From NCBI GenBank assembly GCA_907164885.2, contig OU015498.1:131375651-131439650 (forward strand): a stretch of DNA of 64,000 nucleotides, in the 5' to 3' direction. Below are positions 63,704 to 64,000 of this stretch, piece after piece. Made by a program: the position numbers and the translations under genes. This stretch comes from Dolomedes plantarius (taxonomy: Eukaryota; Arthropoda; Arachnida; Araneae; Dolomedidae). The first letter of the stretch is position 1. Every line of letters begins with the position of its first letter. A model generated the notes under the pieces. That model did not search any database. It saw only the letters and a list, made by a program, of their open reading frames with translations, and had not been told where the DNA came from.

Positions 63704-64000
63704 TGTAGAAGGACCCGCAAGCTACAAAACATTTAAAGAGTCTTCGAAGGACGGAGCGTTAAATTCTGGCATATTCATTTTTAAAAATATTTGCTAAAAT
63801 AGGATTATACTGCTAGCAACTAAACGTTTCGAATGAAAGTGAAATTCTACATAGAGCGTTTGATGTTTCAACATGTTATCTTTAGCTCCCCCCGCAAAGG
63901 GGAGATAACGGTCCCTTCTGCTATTGCATAGGGTGGGTTGAAATCCATCTTAAAGAGAAACATCTCGCCCTGCCATCTAGATAAAAGTTGATAATAAGAA
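63704..64000. other. Upstream flank of paralogue B, no gene seen
   Basis: AT-rich sequence with a GC-richer end. A small hairpin (CTCCCC / GGGGAG) occurs near 63887-63905. No additional ORF or Helitron terminus is recognised before the window ends. Confidence 0.4.

Overview
The window looks like nuclear DNA from an animal, most likely an arthropod and possibly a chelicerate such as a spider. It is strongly AT-rich and gene-poor. Simple repeats are abundant, and there are decayed transposable elements of many classes: mariner-type, Tigger/pogo, hAT, Harbinger-type MITEs, Helitron and a 5'-truncated LINE. There are no operons, Shine-Dalgarno sites or dense ORFs, and almost all short ORFs are chance. 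The chelicerate assignment is an impression from composition and repeat content, not a proof.

Layout. About 1-10.7 kb is anonymous AT-rich DNA with two modest GC-rich islands and microsatellites. At 10.7-11.3 kb lies a head-to-head palindrome made from two copies of the 3' end of a mariner-type transposase gene. A short GC-richer repeat follows at 11.4-11.6 kb. A single convincing spliced exon (minus strand, 18706-18856) sits at 18.7 kb. From 22.8 to 37 kb there is a series of small elements: a hAT-type MITE with 8-bp target duplication, a non-autonomous Helitron with both ends, a 261-bp hairpin MITE, several tandem repeats, a 981-bp inverted-repeat element, a Tigger MITE and a 400-bp symmetric palindrome bounded by microsatellites. 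From 37 to 49 kb little is recognisable except a small MITE, a long compound microsatellite and a CpG-rich promoter-like patch at 46.3-46.7 kb. That patch is followed on the minus strand by a strong splice donor and could be the 5' end of the gene owning the 18.7-kb exon; this is inference.

From 49 to 57.4 kb elements are dense: a 889-bp hAT element with a nested foldback, a split duplication, a second hAT MITE, a near-perfect 257-bp duplication with a hairpin junction, a LINE RNase H fragment with intact 13-bp target duplications, and a Tigger remnant cut by a Helitron 5' end. The DNA after that Helitron end carries CCAAT-box promoter-like sequence, an antisense tRNA-like block and then about 2.2 kb of 753-bp tandem repeats.

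The right end (61-63.7 kb) is the most unusual part. It holds a broken plus-strand gene that I read as a Maverick/adintovirus-like core-type protein (tentative), and a tandem minus-strand pair of paralogous genes. Their proteins share a four-part Cys/His signature with exactly conserved spacing in a C-terminal domain I cannot assign to any known family. The left copy is intact at 279 residues. The right copy carries a one-base frameshift in an A run. Together they suggest an endogenous viral or transposon-derived gene cluster, possibly carried inside an unfinished Helitron.
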